This document shows, in pieces, positions 41,976 through 49,820 of a DNA stretch of 64,000 nucleotides (positions within the stretch are counted from its first letter, which is position 1; every line of letters begins with the position of its first letter). Origin of the DNA: Empedobacter stercoris (GTDB taxonomy: Bacteria; Bacteroidota; Bacteroidia; Flavobacteriales; Weeksellaceae). The notes below the pieces were generated by a model. The model did no database searches. It was not told the DNA's origin and was given only the letters and a program-made list of their open reading frames with translations. The stretch is taken from the NCBI RefSeq assembly GCF_965137335.1, contig NZ_CBCRZD010000010.1, one strand, 5' to 3'. The position numbers were made by a program, and so were the translations under genes.

Positions 41976-42990
41976 AAAATTTCAAGAGAAACTTGAAAGA
42001 TTAATTCAGAATCAAAAACCGTTTATACTTTTCAGAAAACCAAATACGACACAAGTCGAGTTATGGGAGAATAAAACTATTGTAACAGATAATCAATTTA
42101 TTTGCAATAGCTTCGATAATTCAAAACTAATTGAATTTAATGATGATGAGGTTCAAGTAATACCAATTGATCAATTACCAAATTTTGAACTTTCTTTACC
42201 AGAATCTGATCAAAATGAAGAGATTTCGTACGAAAATTACATTAATTTAATTCAAAAAACTGTTCAAGAGTTACGCAGTGAGTCGGCAACAAAAAAAATT
42301 GTAATTAGTCGAATCAATTCACTTGCAAAAACAGCAGTTAATTTAGCCGAAACATTCAAAAACTTACACCAACATTATCCAAATGCCTATCTATATTTGC
42401 GTTATGATGTTAAAGAAGGATGTTGGATTGGTGCGTCTCCAGAGCTCTTATTGAAAGAAAATAATCAATTCATCGAAACAGTTTCTTTGGCAGGTACAAA
42501 GGCGAAAGAAGATGATTGGACGGAAAAAGAATACCATGAACAACAAGTTGTTACCGATTATATTGCTTCAACTTTAAAACCTTATACTGCTTATATTGAT
42601 GTGGATGGTCCGTTTTCGGTAAATGCTGGTTTTTTTGAACATTTGAAATCGTATATTTCAGCTCAATTAAACGATAAAACAAAGCTTTACGATTTATTGA
42701 AAGCCTTGCATCCAACGCCTGCTGTTGGTGGAATGCCAAAAGATTTATCGAAAGATTTTATCTTAAAAAATGAAGGATATGATCGCTCTTTTTATGCAGG
42801 TTTTATGGGGTATCAAAATAAAATAGCATCTGAATATTTTGTGAATCTTCGTTGTGCAAAAATCTATTCGAATAAAGTGAATTTGTATGTCGGAGGTGGA
42901 ATTATGCCAGATTCTGTACCTGAAAAGGAATGGCATGAGACAGAATTGAAATCCAAAACAATAGGTGAGTTATTAATTTATTCAACATAA
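41968..42990 (+). CDS. menF: Isochorismate synthase
   Basis: A 340-residue chorismate-binding enzyme. KKIVISR, GCWIGASPELLL, TVSLAGTKAK, ALHPTPAVGGMPK and YDRSFYAGFMGY are the conserved blocks of the MenF/EntC group. It isomerises chorismate to isochorismate, the first committed menaquinone step. It is shorter than E. coli MenF (about 430), as usual in Bacteroidota. The menD gene, often next to menF, is not in the window. Confidence 0.93.
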   Translation: MFKKFQEKLERLIQNQKPFILFRKPNTTQVELWENKTIVTDNQFICNSFDNSKLIEFNDDEVQVIPIDQLPNFELSLPESDQNEEISYENYINLIQKTVQELRSESATKKIVISRINSLAKTAVNLAETFKNLHQHYPNAYLYLRYDVKEGCWIGASPELLLKENNQFIETVSLAGTKAKEDDWTEKEYHEQQVVTDYIASTLKPYTAYIDVDGPFSVNAGFFEHLKSYISAQLNDKTKLYDLLKALHPTPAVGGMPKDLSKDFILKNEGYDRSFYAGFMGYQNKIASEYFVNLRCAKIYSNKVNLYVGGGIMPDSVPEKEWHETELKSKTIGELLIYST

Positions 42991-43084
42991 ATTAACTTAA
43001 TCAATAGTTTTACTAAAAGAGTCTAAATTGTAAGAAAAGTCTTATTTTCGAAAAGTTAAAAATTAAAATAAAATACAAAATATA

Positions 43085-43918
43085 ATGGCAACAATAAATT
43101 GGCAAACGGTAAAAGAATATGAAGATATCACGTTTAAGAAATGTGATGGTGTAATGCGTATTGCTTTTAATCGTCCTGAAGTTCGTAATGCGTTTCGTCC
43201 AAAAACAGTTTTCGAATTGTTAGACGCTTTTCAATTAGCAGAAGAAGATCGAGAAGTTGGTGTAATTCTATTAACAGGAGAAGGACCATCTGCAAAAGAC
43301 GGTGGTTGGGCTTTTTGTTCGGGAGGAGATCAACGCGTTCGTGGAGCAAAAGGCTACGAAGGACAAGATGGTGTTGGTCGTTTGAATATTTTAGAAGTTC
43401 AACGTTTGATTCGTTTTTCAACTAAAGTTGTAGTAGCTGTGGTTAACGGTTGGGCAGTTGGTGGAGGACATTCTTTACACGTTGTTTGCGACATGACATT
43501 AGCTTCTAAGGAGCATGCGATTTTCAAACAGACAGATGCCGATGTTGCGTCTTTTGATGGAGGTTATGGTTCGGCTTATTTGGCAAAACAAGTTGGTCAA
43601 AAACGTGCGCGAGAGATTTTCTTTTTAGGATTGAATTACTCTGCTCAAGAGGCTTATGAGATGGGAATGGTGAACTTAGTTGTTCCTCATGATGAGTTAG
43701 AACAAGTAGCTTTTGATTGGGCACAAGAAATTTTAACAAAATCTCCTACAGCAATCAAAATGTTGAAATACGCGTTCAATTTAGTGGATGATGGATTGGT
43801 TGGTCAACAAATATTTGCTGGTGAAACAACTCGTTTTGCTTACGGAACAGAAGAAGCTGTAGAGGGTAGAAATGCGTTCTTAGAAAAACGTAAACGAGAT
43901 TTTTCTAAATTTCGTTAA
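43085..43918 (+). CDS. menB: 1,4-dihydroxy-2-naphthoyl-CoA synthase
   Basis: A 277-residue crotonase-fold enzyme with MRIAFNRPEVRNAFRPKTV, DGGWAFCSGGDQRVRGAKGY, NGWAVGGGHSLHVVCDMTLAS and TDADVASFDGGYGSAYLA, all MenB-specific blocks. It closes the naphthoate ring from O-succinylbenzoyl-CoA. Its product is the substrate proposed for the menI-like thioesterase upstream. It lies 94 bases after menF and ends with a hairpin terminator. Confidence 0.97.
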   Translation: MATINWQTVKEYEDITFKKCDGVMRIAFNRPEVRNAFRPKTVFELLDAFQLAEEDREVGVILLTGEGPSAKDGGWAFCSGGDQRVRGAKGYEGQDGVGRLNILEVQRLIRFSTKVVVAVVNGWAVGGGHSLHVVCDMTLASKEHAIFKQTDADVASFDGGYGSAYLAKQVGQKRAREIFFLGLNYSAQEAYEMGMVNLVVPHDELEQVAFDWAQEILTKSPTAIKMLKYAFNLVDDGLVGQQIFAGETTRFAYGTEEAVEGRNAFLEKRKRDFSKFR

Positions 43919-43943
43919 TTTAATTTTACACCATATTTAGGAG

Positions 43944-43969
43944 AGCGGTACTTTGAGTATCGCTTTTTT
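43944..43969 (+). terminator. Terminator after menB
   Basis: AGCGGTAC-TTTGA-GTATCGCT with one G-T pair, followed by six T, 26 bases past the menB stop. Confidence 0.75.
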
Positions 43970-44122
43970 AAATTAATTTATAATTTAACAATAAACTTTT
44001 AGTAATTTTTTGTTAGAATTAATGGAAGTTTGGTTTAATATTGGAACAAATTAATTATCCAAAATCAATTTATTTTTTCTTAAAATCAATGTACATTTAA
44101 GGTTTAAAATTCAATTCGTAAA

Positions 44123-44260
44123 ATGACATCAGAGGAGAAAATTCCACCTATTTGGAAAAATAAAGAATTTGTTCCATTTATATTTTTAAACTGTACTTTT
44201 TTTGGGGGAGCTTACACATTGATTTATGATGGAAAAGTAGCTGTAAAATTGATTCAATAA
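44123..44260 (+). CDS. Possible 45-residue small protein
   Basis: An ATG frame of 45 codons beginning MTSEEKIPPIWKNKEF, then a hydrophobic FVPFIFLNCTFFGGAYTLIY and a short KVAVKLIQ tail. It could be a single-span membrane peptide. It fills most of the 350-base gap between menB and the convergent lysozyme gene and ends 4 bases before it. There is no strong ribosome site and no recognised family; chance cannot be excluded. Confidence 0.35.
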   Translation: MTSEEKIPPIWKNKEFVPFIFLNCTFFGGAYTLIYDGKVAVKLIQ

Positions 44261-44264
44261 TTTT

Positions 44265-45101
44265 TTAAAGTGTCAAACCTTCCAAATCATCAATTGTTCC
44301 GTTATAGATATTGACATCTACTTTATATCGTTTAACACCTTCTATAGTTGCTTTTTCCGTAAACTGCCAAAAATTCCAATGACCTTTCATTTCCTGTACC
44401 CAAAAATTGTAATTGGCAATCCAAATGATGTGGCCATCAAAATGATTTTGTAAATAATCTTCAAAATATTTGTCAGAGGTATATATTATAGGTTTGATAT
44501 CGTAATGCTCTTCCACAATTTTGCACCAATTCTTGATTCCTTCTACCAAACGTTCCATCGATTGCGTTTTTGGTAAGGTTTCGATGTCGAGAACTGGAGG
44601 TAAATCACCTTTTTTTAATTTTACTATATTGATAAAATTTTGAGCTTGTAAAGTCGAATTCTCATCAGGTCGATAAAAATGATAAGCACCTCGCAAAATA
44701 TTATTTTCTTTTGCTTCTTTCCAATTTTCCTCAAACCTAATATCAACAGACGATGTTCCCATAGTAGATCGGATAAAAGCAAAATTAATGGGGTACAATT
44801 TGTAGATAGTATGCATTTTCGTCCAATCAATTTTACCTTGATATTGGGACACATCCACGCCAAACGTTTTGAGATAATATTTGTCCATCACCTCAATATT
44901 TCTGATGTCATATTTCGTTACTTTTTCATCAGTAATTTTTTCACCTTTCAATGATTTTTCTACAATTGTAAAGTAATAATGAATTCCATGGCGGTAACGA
45001 TACGTAAAATATAGTACACACAAAATAACAAACGCAATAAAATAGGTCGAAGGTTTTATCTTCTTGTAAAAAGGTTGTTGTTTTATTTTTTTACGAGGCA
45101 T
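44265..45101 (-). CDS. Glycoside hydrolase family 25 (lysozyme-type) membrane-anchored protein
   Basis: 278 residues with a basic N-terminus, a membrane anchor at about 16-36 and a GH25 domain from about 78: FGVDVSQYQGKIDW with the first catalytic aspartate, FAFIRSTMGTSSVD, GAYHFYRP, and PPVLDIET with the catalytic Asp-Glu pair. IWIANYNFWVQEMKGHWNFWQF near the end is also typical. It cleaves the MurNAc-GlcNAc bond of peptidoglycan, for remodelling on the periplasmic side. It is transcribed alone, divergent from menA. Confidence 0.93.
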   Translation of the reverse strand: MPRKKIKQQPFYKKIKPSTYFIAFVILCVLYFTYRYRHGIHYYFTIVEKSLKGEKITDEKVTKYDIRNIEVMDKYYLKTFGVDVSQYQGKIDWTKMHTIYKLYPINFAFIRSTMGTSSVDIRFEENWKEAKENNILRGAYHFYRPDENSTLQAQNFINIVKLKKGDLPPVLDIETLPKTQSMERLVEGIKNWCKIVEEHYDIKPIIYTSDKYFEDYLQNHFDGHIIWIANYNFWVQEMKGHWNFWQFTEKATIEGVKRYKVDVNIYNGTIDDLEGLTL

Positions 45102-45175
45102 TTTAGTAGATGAAATAGAAATTATCTATGCAATATTAGTTCAATTTTCGATGATAAAAAAAGTAAAATCTTCAT

Positions 45176-45183
45176 TATCTTTG
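45176..45183 (+). promoter_or_regulatory. -7 box just before menA
   Basis: TATCTTTG fits TAnnTTTG only 6 bases before the ATG at 45190, which would give a nearly leaderless transcript. Otherwise the box is a chance match within a longer menA reading frame that starts at 45151. Confidence 0.35.
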
Positions 45184-45189
45184 TTCGGT

Positions 45190-46116
45190 ATGAAAAAATG
45201 GATATTAGCCGCAAGGCTTCGCACTTTACCACTTTCGTTGAGTGGATTATTGTTAGCTGGATTTATTGCAAAATCAGAAGGAATCTTCCGAAATGATATA
45301 TTTTTCTTATCACTTTTAACAACTTTAGCTTTCCAAATATTGTCAAATTTCGCCAACGATTATGGTGATGCTGTAAAAGGAACAGATGCAAATAGAGTAG
45401 GAGAGCAACGTGCAGTTGCTTCTGGTTTGATTACTCAAAAACAAATGAAAACTGCCATAGGTATCATGGTTGTCATTTCTTTGATTTGCGTTGCTACATT
45501 ATTGTATGTGTCTTTTTATCCTCATGACATGAAGTATATTTATATATTTCTTGGATTAGGGGTAGCTTCTATTTTTGCAGCAATGGCTTATACAATGGGA
45601 AAAAAACCTTATGGATATATTGGTTTAGGAGATATTTTTGTCTTTTTATTCTTTGGAATTTTAGCTGTCGTTGGAGGTGAATTTTTATATTCAAAAGTAT
45701 TTCAATGGCAAATTTTGTTACCAGCTGCATCAATGGGATGTTGGAGTGTAGCAGTGTTGAATTTGAATAATATGCGCGATGTCAAAAATGATGTCAAAAA
45801 TAATAAAATCACTATTGCATCAAAGCTTGGATTTCAGAATAGTAAGTATTATCAAATGGCTTTAATGACAATTCCTTTTGTTTTGAGTGCCCTTTATGTA
45901 ACGATGATTCCTGCAAAATCAGGAAAGTTATCAGGATTAGTATTCCTAATTTTAATCTTCTTTGCAAATGCTATTCGTCGTCAAATTTTTGCTGTAAAAG
46001 ATCCAAAAGATTATGATCCGTTCTTGAAACAAGTCGCAATGTTAGCTTTATTCTTTGCTGTTTTATTGGGATATAGCTTAATTGGATTTGACTTTATCGA
46101 TACTTTAACGCGTTAA
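45190..46116 (+). CDS. menA: 1,4-dihydroxy-2-naphthoate polyprenyltransferase
   Basis: 308 residues from the ATG at 45190, where the typical MenA start MKKWILAARLRTLPLSLSG begins. An in-frame ATG at 45151 would add 13 residues. It is a UbiA-fold integral membrane enzyme with eight or nine helices. The first prenyl-diphosphate site is NFANDYGDAVKGTDANRVG and the second NLNNMRDVKNDVKNNK. It attaches the isoprenoid tail to DHNA in the inner membrane. Grouped with menI-like, menF and menB within 5 kb, though not in one operon. Confidence 0.94.
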   Translation: MKKWILAARLRTLPLSLSGLLLAGFIAKSEGIFRNDIFFLSLLTTLAFQILSNFANDYGDAVKGTDANRVGEQRAVASGLITQKQMKTAIGIMVVISLICVATLLYVSFYPHDMKYIYIFLGLGVASIFAAMAYTMGKKPYGYIGLGDIFVFLFFGILAVVGGEFLYSKVFQWQILLPAASMGCWSVAVLNLNNMRDVKNDVKNNKITIASKLGFQNSKYYQMALMTIPFVLSALYVTMIPAKSGKLSGLVFLILIFFANAIRRQIFAVKDPKDYDPFLKQVAMLALFFAVLLGYSLIGFDFIDTLTR

Positions 46117-46133
46117 TCACAAAATAATATACA

Positions 46134-46814
46134 ATGAAAATTCAATACTTAGGTCATGCTTCTTTGGCTATCGAAGCAAATGGTAAACACATTATTGTTG
46201 ATCCTTTTATTACTCCAAATGAATTAGCTAAACATATCGATTTCGAAAGTTTAAAAGCTGACTATATCGTTTTAACACATGCACATCAAGATCATGTGTA
46301 TGATGTAGAAGAATTGGCAAAACGAACAGGAGCGTTAATTATTTCGAATGCTGAAATCGCTGGTTATTATGCAGCAAAAGGTTTGAATTCGCACGGAATG
46401 AATACAGGTGGGAAATTTAATTTTGATTTTGGATCAATTCAATCTACTATTGCTTTTCATTCGAGTTCTTTCGCAGATGGAACGTACGGTGGTGATCCAA
46501 ATGGTTATATTATCGAGAGTGAAGGAAAGCGTATTTACATCGCAGGAGATACCGCTTTGACGTATGAAATGAAACTGATTCCCGATACAATTGGTCAATT
46601 AGATTTAGCTATTTTACCAATAGGGGATAATTTTACAATGGGTGCTAAAAGCGCTTCAATTGCGGCAGAATATGTTCAAGCAACTAAAGTTTTAGGTTAT
46701 CATTATGATACATTTCCTCCAATAAAAATTGATAAAGCTGAAGCTAAATCAATATTCTTTTCACGTCATATTCAATTGATTTTATTAGAAATCGGGGAAG
46801 ATTTAACCGTTTAG
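46134..46814 (+). CDS. UPF0173-type metal-dependent hydrolase
   Basis: 226 residues of the metallo-beta-lactamase fold: IQYLGHASLAIE at the start, the metal motif LTHAHQDHV (HxHxDH), GDTALTYEMKLI, ILPIGDNFTMG and the late GYHYDTFPPI. UPF0173 proteins are widespread; the physiological substrate is unknown. It follows menA after 17 bases, probably in the same transcript, and ends at a strong terminator. Confidence 0.92.
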   Translation: MKIQYLGHASLAIEANGKHIIVDPFITPNELAKHIDFESLKADYIVLTHAHQDHVYDVEELAKRTGALIISNAEIAGYYAAKGLNSHGMNTGGKFNFDFGSIQSTIAFHSSSFADGTYGGDPNGYIIESEGKRIYIAGDTALTYEMKLIPDTIGQLDLAILPIGDNFTMGAKSASIAAEYVQATKVLGYHYDTFPPIKIDKAEAKSIFFSRHIQLILLEIGEDLTV

Positions 46815-46832
46815 AAAAAAATATTATCCATA

Positions 46833-46866
46833 AATAAAAGCTCGTCCTCGGACGAGCTTTTATTTT
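46833..46866. terminator. Terminator between the menA unit and the FabH-like gene
   Basis: AATAAAAGCTCGTC-CTCG-GACGAGCTTTTATT is a perfect 14-base-pair stem with a CTCG tetraloop followed by T-rich sequence. It serves both convergent units. Confidence 0.92.
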
Positions 46867-46883
46867 TTTATGGAACAAGTTCA

Positions 46884-47945
46884 TTAAAATTTATAAACAA
46901 TTGCATTTACATTCATACCTGCACCAACAGATGCAAATAGAACAATATCGCCTTTGTTTATTTGATGTGAAGATAATTCACCGTTCAGAATCATTTTTAA
47001 TAAGATAGGAATTGTGGCAACACTACTATTTCCTAATTTATCAATAACCATAGGCATTATATTCTCAGGAACAGGTTGTTCATACAAATCAAAAAATCTC
47101 TTTACAATAGCTTCATCCATTTTTTCATTTGCTTGATGAATAATGATTTTATTTAATTGTGAAATCGTATATCCACTTTCATCAAAACATTTTTTCATCG
47201 CGTCAGGAACATTCGATAAAGCAAACTCATATATCTTTCGTCCAATCATTTTTATATACTTGACATCTGGACAAGTTTCTGTGTTATAAGATTTTCCAAA
47301 AAATAGATAATCTTTTTCAGTTAAAGTGAATGAAGCTGAAAGATGTGATTTTAAACCTTCGTCATCATGATTATTTATTTCCAATATTGCAGCACCAGCA
47401 CCATCTGCATAAATCATGCTGTCTCTATCATGGATATCAACAACCCTCGATAAGGTTTCTGCGCCAATAACCAAACATCTTTTTGCAATTCCAGCTTTAA
47501 TAAAGGCATTCGCCTGTATCATACCTTCTAGCCATCCTGGGCAACCAAAAAGTACATCATAAGCAACGCAATAATTATTTTTGATTTGCAATTGATGTTT
47601 AACTCGTGAAGCTAAGCTTGGAACTGAATCTGATTGAATTGTACCTGAAATTACATCTCCAAAATTGTGTGCAAAAATGATATAATCTAATGTTTCTGGA
47701 TCTATTCCCGAGTTTTCTATCGCCTGTTTAGCGGCAATGAAACCTAAATCTGATGTAACTTGATTATTGTTGGCATACCGTCTTTCTTCTATACCTGTTA
47801 TAGATTTTAATTTTTCTGCAATGATGGTATTATTTTGTTTTAATGCAACTCCTTTTTCATCAAGAAAGTTATGTTGAGCAAAAAATAAATTTGTGATTGT
47901 TTCGGAGGGAATGTAGTTACCTACACCAATTATTTTACTTGTCAT
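46884..47945 (-). CDS. Beta-ketoacyl-ACP synthase III-like enzyme, orphan
   Basis: 353 residues of the FabH group with Cys135 in VLFGCPGWLEGM, a histidine in IIHQANEKMDEA and an asparagine in GNSSVATIPI, so the Cys-His-Asn triad is intact. It is longer than housekeeping FabH and unlike DarB in the active-site context. It stands alone between terminators, far from the pigment operon and without plsX or fabD. It may start a special fatty acid chain or make another ketide; the substrate is unknown. Confidence 0.87.
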   Translation of the reverse strand: MTSKIIGVGNYIPSETITNLFFAQHNFLDEKGVALKQNNTIIAEKLKSITGIEERRYANNNQVTSDLGFIAAKQAIENSGIDPETLDYIIFAHNFGDVISGTIQSDSVPSLASRVKHQLQIKNNYCVAYDVLFGCPGWLEGMIQANAFIKAGIAKRCLVIGAETLSRVVDIHDRDSMIYADGAGAAILEINNHDDEGLKSHLSASFTLTEKDYLFFGKSYNTETCPDVKYIKMIGRKIYEFALSNVPDAMKKCFDESGYTISQLNKIIIHQANEKMDEAIVKRFFDLYEQPVPENIMPMVIDKLGNSSVATIPILLKMILNGELSSHQINKGDIVLFASVGAGMNVNAIVYKF

Positions 47946-48184
47946 TTAATCTGTCTAACTAAATTTAGAACTCTTCTTCAGTAAAAAGCTTTTTTATTTA
48001 ATTAAGTATTAAAGGTAGTGTAAATCTTATGACATATATAAATATTTTAATTTTTGTTTAAAAAAATGAAATATTCATAAAGCAAATAAAGATTTTTTAT
48101 TAATCAGTACAGAAAGTGAATATTATATTATAAATTAATAAAACATTTTAAAAATCTTTAACTTAGACTTCTGTCGATTTTTTT

Positions 48185-48192
48185 TAAATTTG
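48185..48192 (+). promoter_or_regulatory. -7 box before the glutathione peroxidase gene
   Basis: TAAATTTG matches TAnnTTTG, 16 bases before the ATG at 48209. The -33 region has no clear TTG. Confidence 0.45.
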
Positions 48193-48208
48193 TTAAAAAT
48201 AATACACA

Positions 48209-48805
48209 ATGAAATACTTATTCATCGGATTTTTAGGATTGTTTATAGCTTGTAATGCGCAAGAAACAAAGAAATCAGTTTCTAAAAAACAATCCATTCA
48301 ACAAACCACAAAAACACCACAAAAAATGAATAAAATTTACGATTATACATTTAAGGATATCAATGATGAAGATTTTAATTTTGCTGATTTAAAAGGTAAA
48401 AAAATCTTGATTTTGAACACAGCTTCAAAATGTGGTTATACACCTCAATATGATGCATTAGAAAAATTGTACCAAGAATACAAAGATCAAGGTTTGGTTG
48501 TTGTAGGATTTCCATCAGATAATTTTGGTGGACAGGAATTTGATAATAACGAAGAAATAGCTAATTTTTGTAAATTAAATTATGGCGTTACATTTCCTTT
48601 GATGTCGAAAAGTGATGTCATTGGAAAAAATCAAAATGAAATTTTCAAATTCTTAACAAAAAAATCATTGAATGGTAAATCTGACCATGAAGTGAAATGG
48701 AATTTTACAAAATTTTTGATTAATGAAGATGGAACGTTAGAAACTGCTTATTCATCAAAAGTAAAACCGGATGACAAACAAATAATAGATTGGTTAAATA
48801 AATAG
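48209..48805 (+). CDS. Glutathione peroxidase-family thiol peroxidase, lipoprotein
   Basis: 198 residues. A lipoprotein signal (GLFIACN, Cys15) and a Lys/Gln-rich linker precede a GPx fold from about 45. The peroxidatic Cys75 lies in LNTASKCGYTPQYDALEKLY, VVGFPSDNFGGQEF contains the tetrad glutamine and VKWNFTKFLIN the tryptophan. It reduces peroxides, probably with thioredoxin as donor. Export as a lipoprotein is less usual for the family. Three bases separate it from bshB1, linking peroxide defence to bacillithiol synthesis. Confidence 0.92.
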   Translation: MKYLFIGFLGLFIACNAQETKKSVSKKQSIQQTTKTPQKMNKIYDYTFKDINDEDFNFADLKGKKILILNTASKCGYTPQYDALEKLYQEYKDQGLVVVGFPSDNFGGQEFDNNEEIANFCKLNYGVTFPLMSKSDVIGKNQNEIFKFLTKKSLNGKSDHEVKWNFTKFLINEDGTLETAYSSKVKPDDKQIIDWLNK

Positions 48806-48808
48806 TAA

Positions 48809-49510
48809 ATGAAGTTAGATATTCTTGCAATTGGAGCACATCCTGATGATGTAGAATTGGGATGTGGTGGAACACTTGCAAAAGAAATTAGAAACGGTAA
48901 AACAGTCGGAATTCTCGATTTAACGAAAGGAGAATTAGGGACTCGTGGTACTGATGAAACTCGTCGTGAAGAAGCAAATGATGCCAAAGATATTTTGGGT
49001 GTGGTTGTAAGAGAAAACCTTGGGATTGCAGATGGTTTTTTCTTGAATGACAAAGAGAATCAATTGAAAATTGTAGATGTTATTCGTAAATATCAACCTG
49101 ATATTATTTTGAGTAATGCACCGCATGACAGACATCCAGATCATGGAAAAGGATCAGATTTAGTGAATACCGCTATTTTTTTATCAGGATTGCCAAAGAT
49201 AGAGAATGGTTTAGCAGCTTGGCGTCCTAAGAAACACTTTCATTATATTCAATGGTTGCCATTAGAGCCTCATTTTGTAGTGGATATTTCAGGTTTTATA
49301 GATACGAAAGTAGAAGCTTGTATGGCTTATAAAACACAATTCTTTGATCCAAATTCGAGCGAACCACAAACGCCAATTTCATCCAAAAATTTTACAGATT
49401 CTATTCGATATCGTGCATATGATTTGGGAAGATTAATAGGAACTGAGGCAGGAGAAGGTTTTATTTCGAGAAGTTATATTGGCGTAAATAATTTAGATTC
49501 TTTAATTTAG
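48809..49510 (+). CDS. bshB1: Bacillithiol biosynthesis deacetylase
   Basis: A 233-residue LmbE/PIG-L zinc deacetylase with GAHPDDVELGCGGTLAKEI near the N-terminus, DLTKGELGTRGTDETRREEA and PHDRHPDHGKGSDLV with further zinc ligands. The BshB1 type deacetylates GlcNAc-malate on the way to bacillithiol, the low-molecular-weight thiol of many Bacteroidota. It is coupled to the peroxidase gene. The other steps (bshA, bshC) are not in the window. Confidence 0.93.
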   Translation: MKLDILAIGAHPDDVELGCGGTLAKEIRNGKTVGILDLTKGELGTRGTDETRREEANDAKDILGVVVRENLGIADGFFLNDKENQLKIVDVIRKYQPDIILSNAPHDRHPDHGKGSDLVNTAIFLSGLPKIENGLAAWRPKKHFHYIQWLPLEPHFVVDISGFIDTKVEACMAYKTQFFDPNSSEPQTPISSKNFTDSIRYRAYDLGRLIGTEAGEGFISRSYIGVNNLDSLI

Positions 49511-49541
49511 AAATAAAGGTTAAAAAAACCTTTATTTTTTT
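49511..49541 (+). terminator. Terminator after bshB1
   Basis: AATAAAGGTT pairs with AACCTTTATT around an A-run and is followed by seven T, directly after the stop codon. Confidence 0.8.
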
Positions 49542-49552
49542 GTGAAAATTAT

Positions 49553-49582
49553 TTGCAAGTACCGATTAATAGGCTATATTTG
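49553..49582 (+). promoter_or_regulatory. Promoter of tRNA-His
   Basis: TTG at 49553-49555 (within TTTG) and TATATTTG at 49575-49582 are 19 bases apart, a textbook Bacteroidota promoter. The predicted start near 49589 leaves a 40-base 5' extension before the mature tRNA. Confidence 0.8.
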
Positions 49583-49628
49583 CAGTCCAATTGAGGAATT
49601 AAATAACAATAATTTCACAAGGCAAATG

Positions 49629-49702
49629 GTGGTTGTAGCTCAGTTGGTTAGAGCGCCGGATTGTGGTTCCGGAGGTCGTGGGTTCGAGACCCATCATCCA
49701 CC
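49629..49702 (+). tRNA. tRNA-His (GTG)
   Basis: The cloverleaf folds cleanly: D-stem GCTC/GAGC, anticodon stem CCGGA/TCCGG with loop TTGTGGT giving anticodon GTG, and T-stem GTGGG/CCCAT with loop TTCGAGA. The base before the acceptor stem (49628) is G and the discriminator (49702) is C, the G-1:C73 identity pair of histidine tRNAs. The acceptor stem has a T-T mismatch at 49633/49697. CCA is not encoded. A promoter precedes it and a terminator follows. Confidence 0.96.
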
Positions 49703-49707
49703 CTTAT

Positions 49708-49740
49708 AAATCTCAATTTCGTTGGAAGTTGAGATTTTTT
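49708..49740 (+). terminator. Terminator after tRNA-His
   Basis: AAATCTCAA pairs with TTGAGATTT around TTTCGTTGGAAG, followed by T-rich sequence, six bases after the tRNA. Confidence 0.85.
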
Positions 49741-49820
49741 TATTATATAGAATTTTTCAAACTTAGCCTTTCTTTGAAAAACCATATTAAATTCTTCTTA
49801 ATTTTACCAAAACATTTGAA

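Noticed and set aside
43167..43739. Leucine- and histidine-rich open frames on the minus strand inside menB
   Set aside because: They mirror the codon pattern of menB and have no start context, neighbours or recognisable domains.
45151..45189. Longer start of menA at 45151
   Set aside because: The usual MenA start MKKW.LAARLRTLPLSLSG begins at 45190; the extra 13 residues have no family support, though they cannot be ruled out.
47946..48208. Divergent intergenic region searched for small RNAs or operators
   Set aside because: Very AT-rich with many weak palindromes. Only the TAAATTTG box at 48185 stands out, and no structured RNA could be supported.
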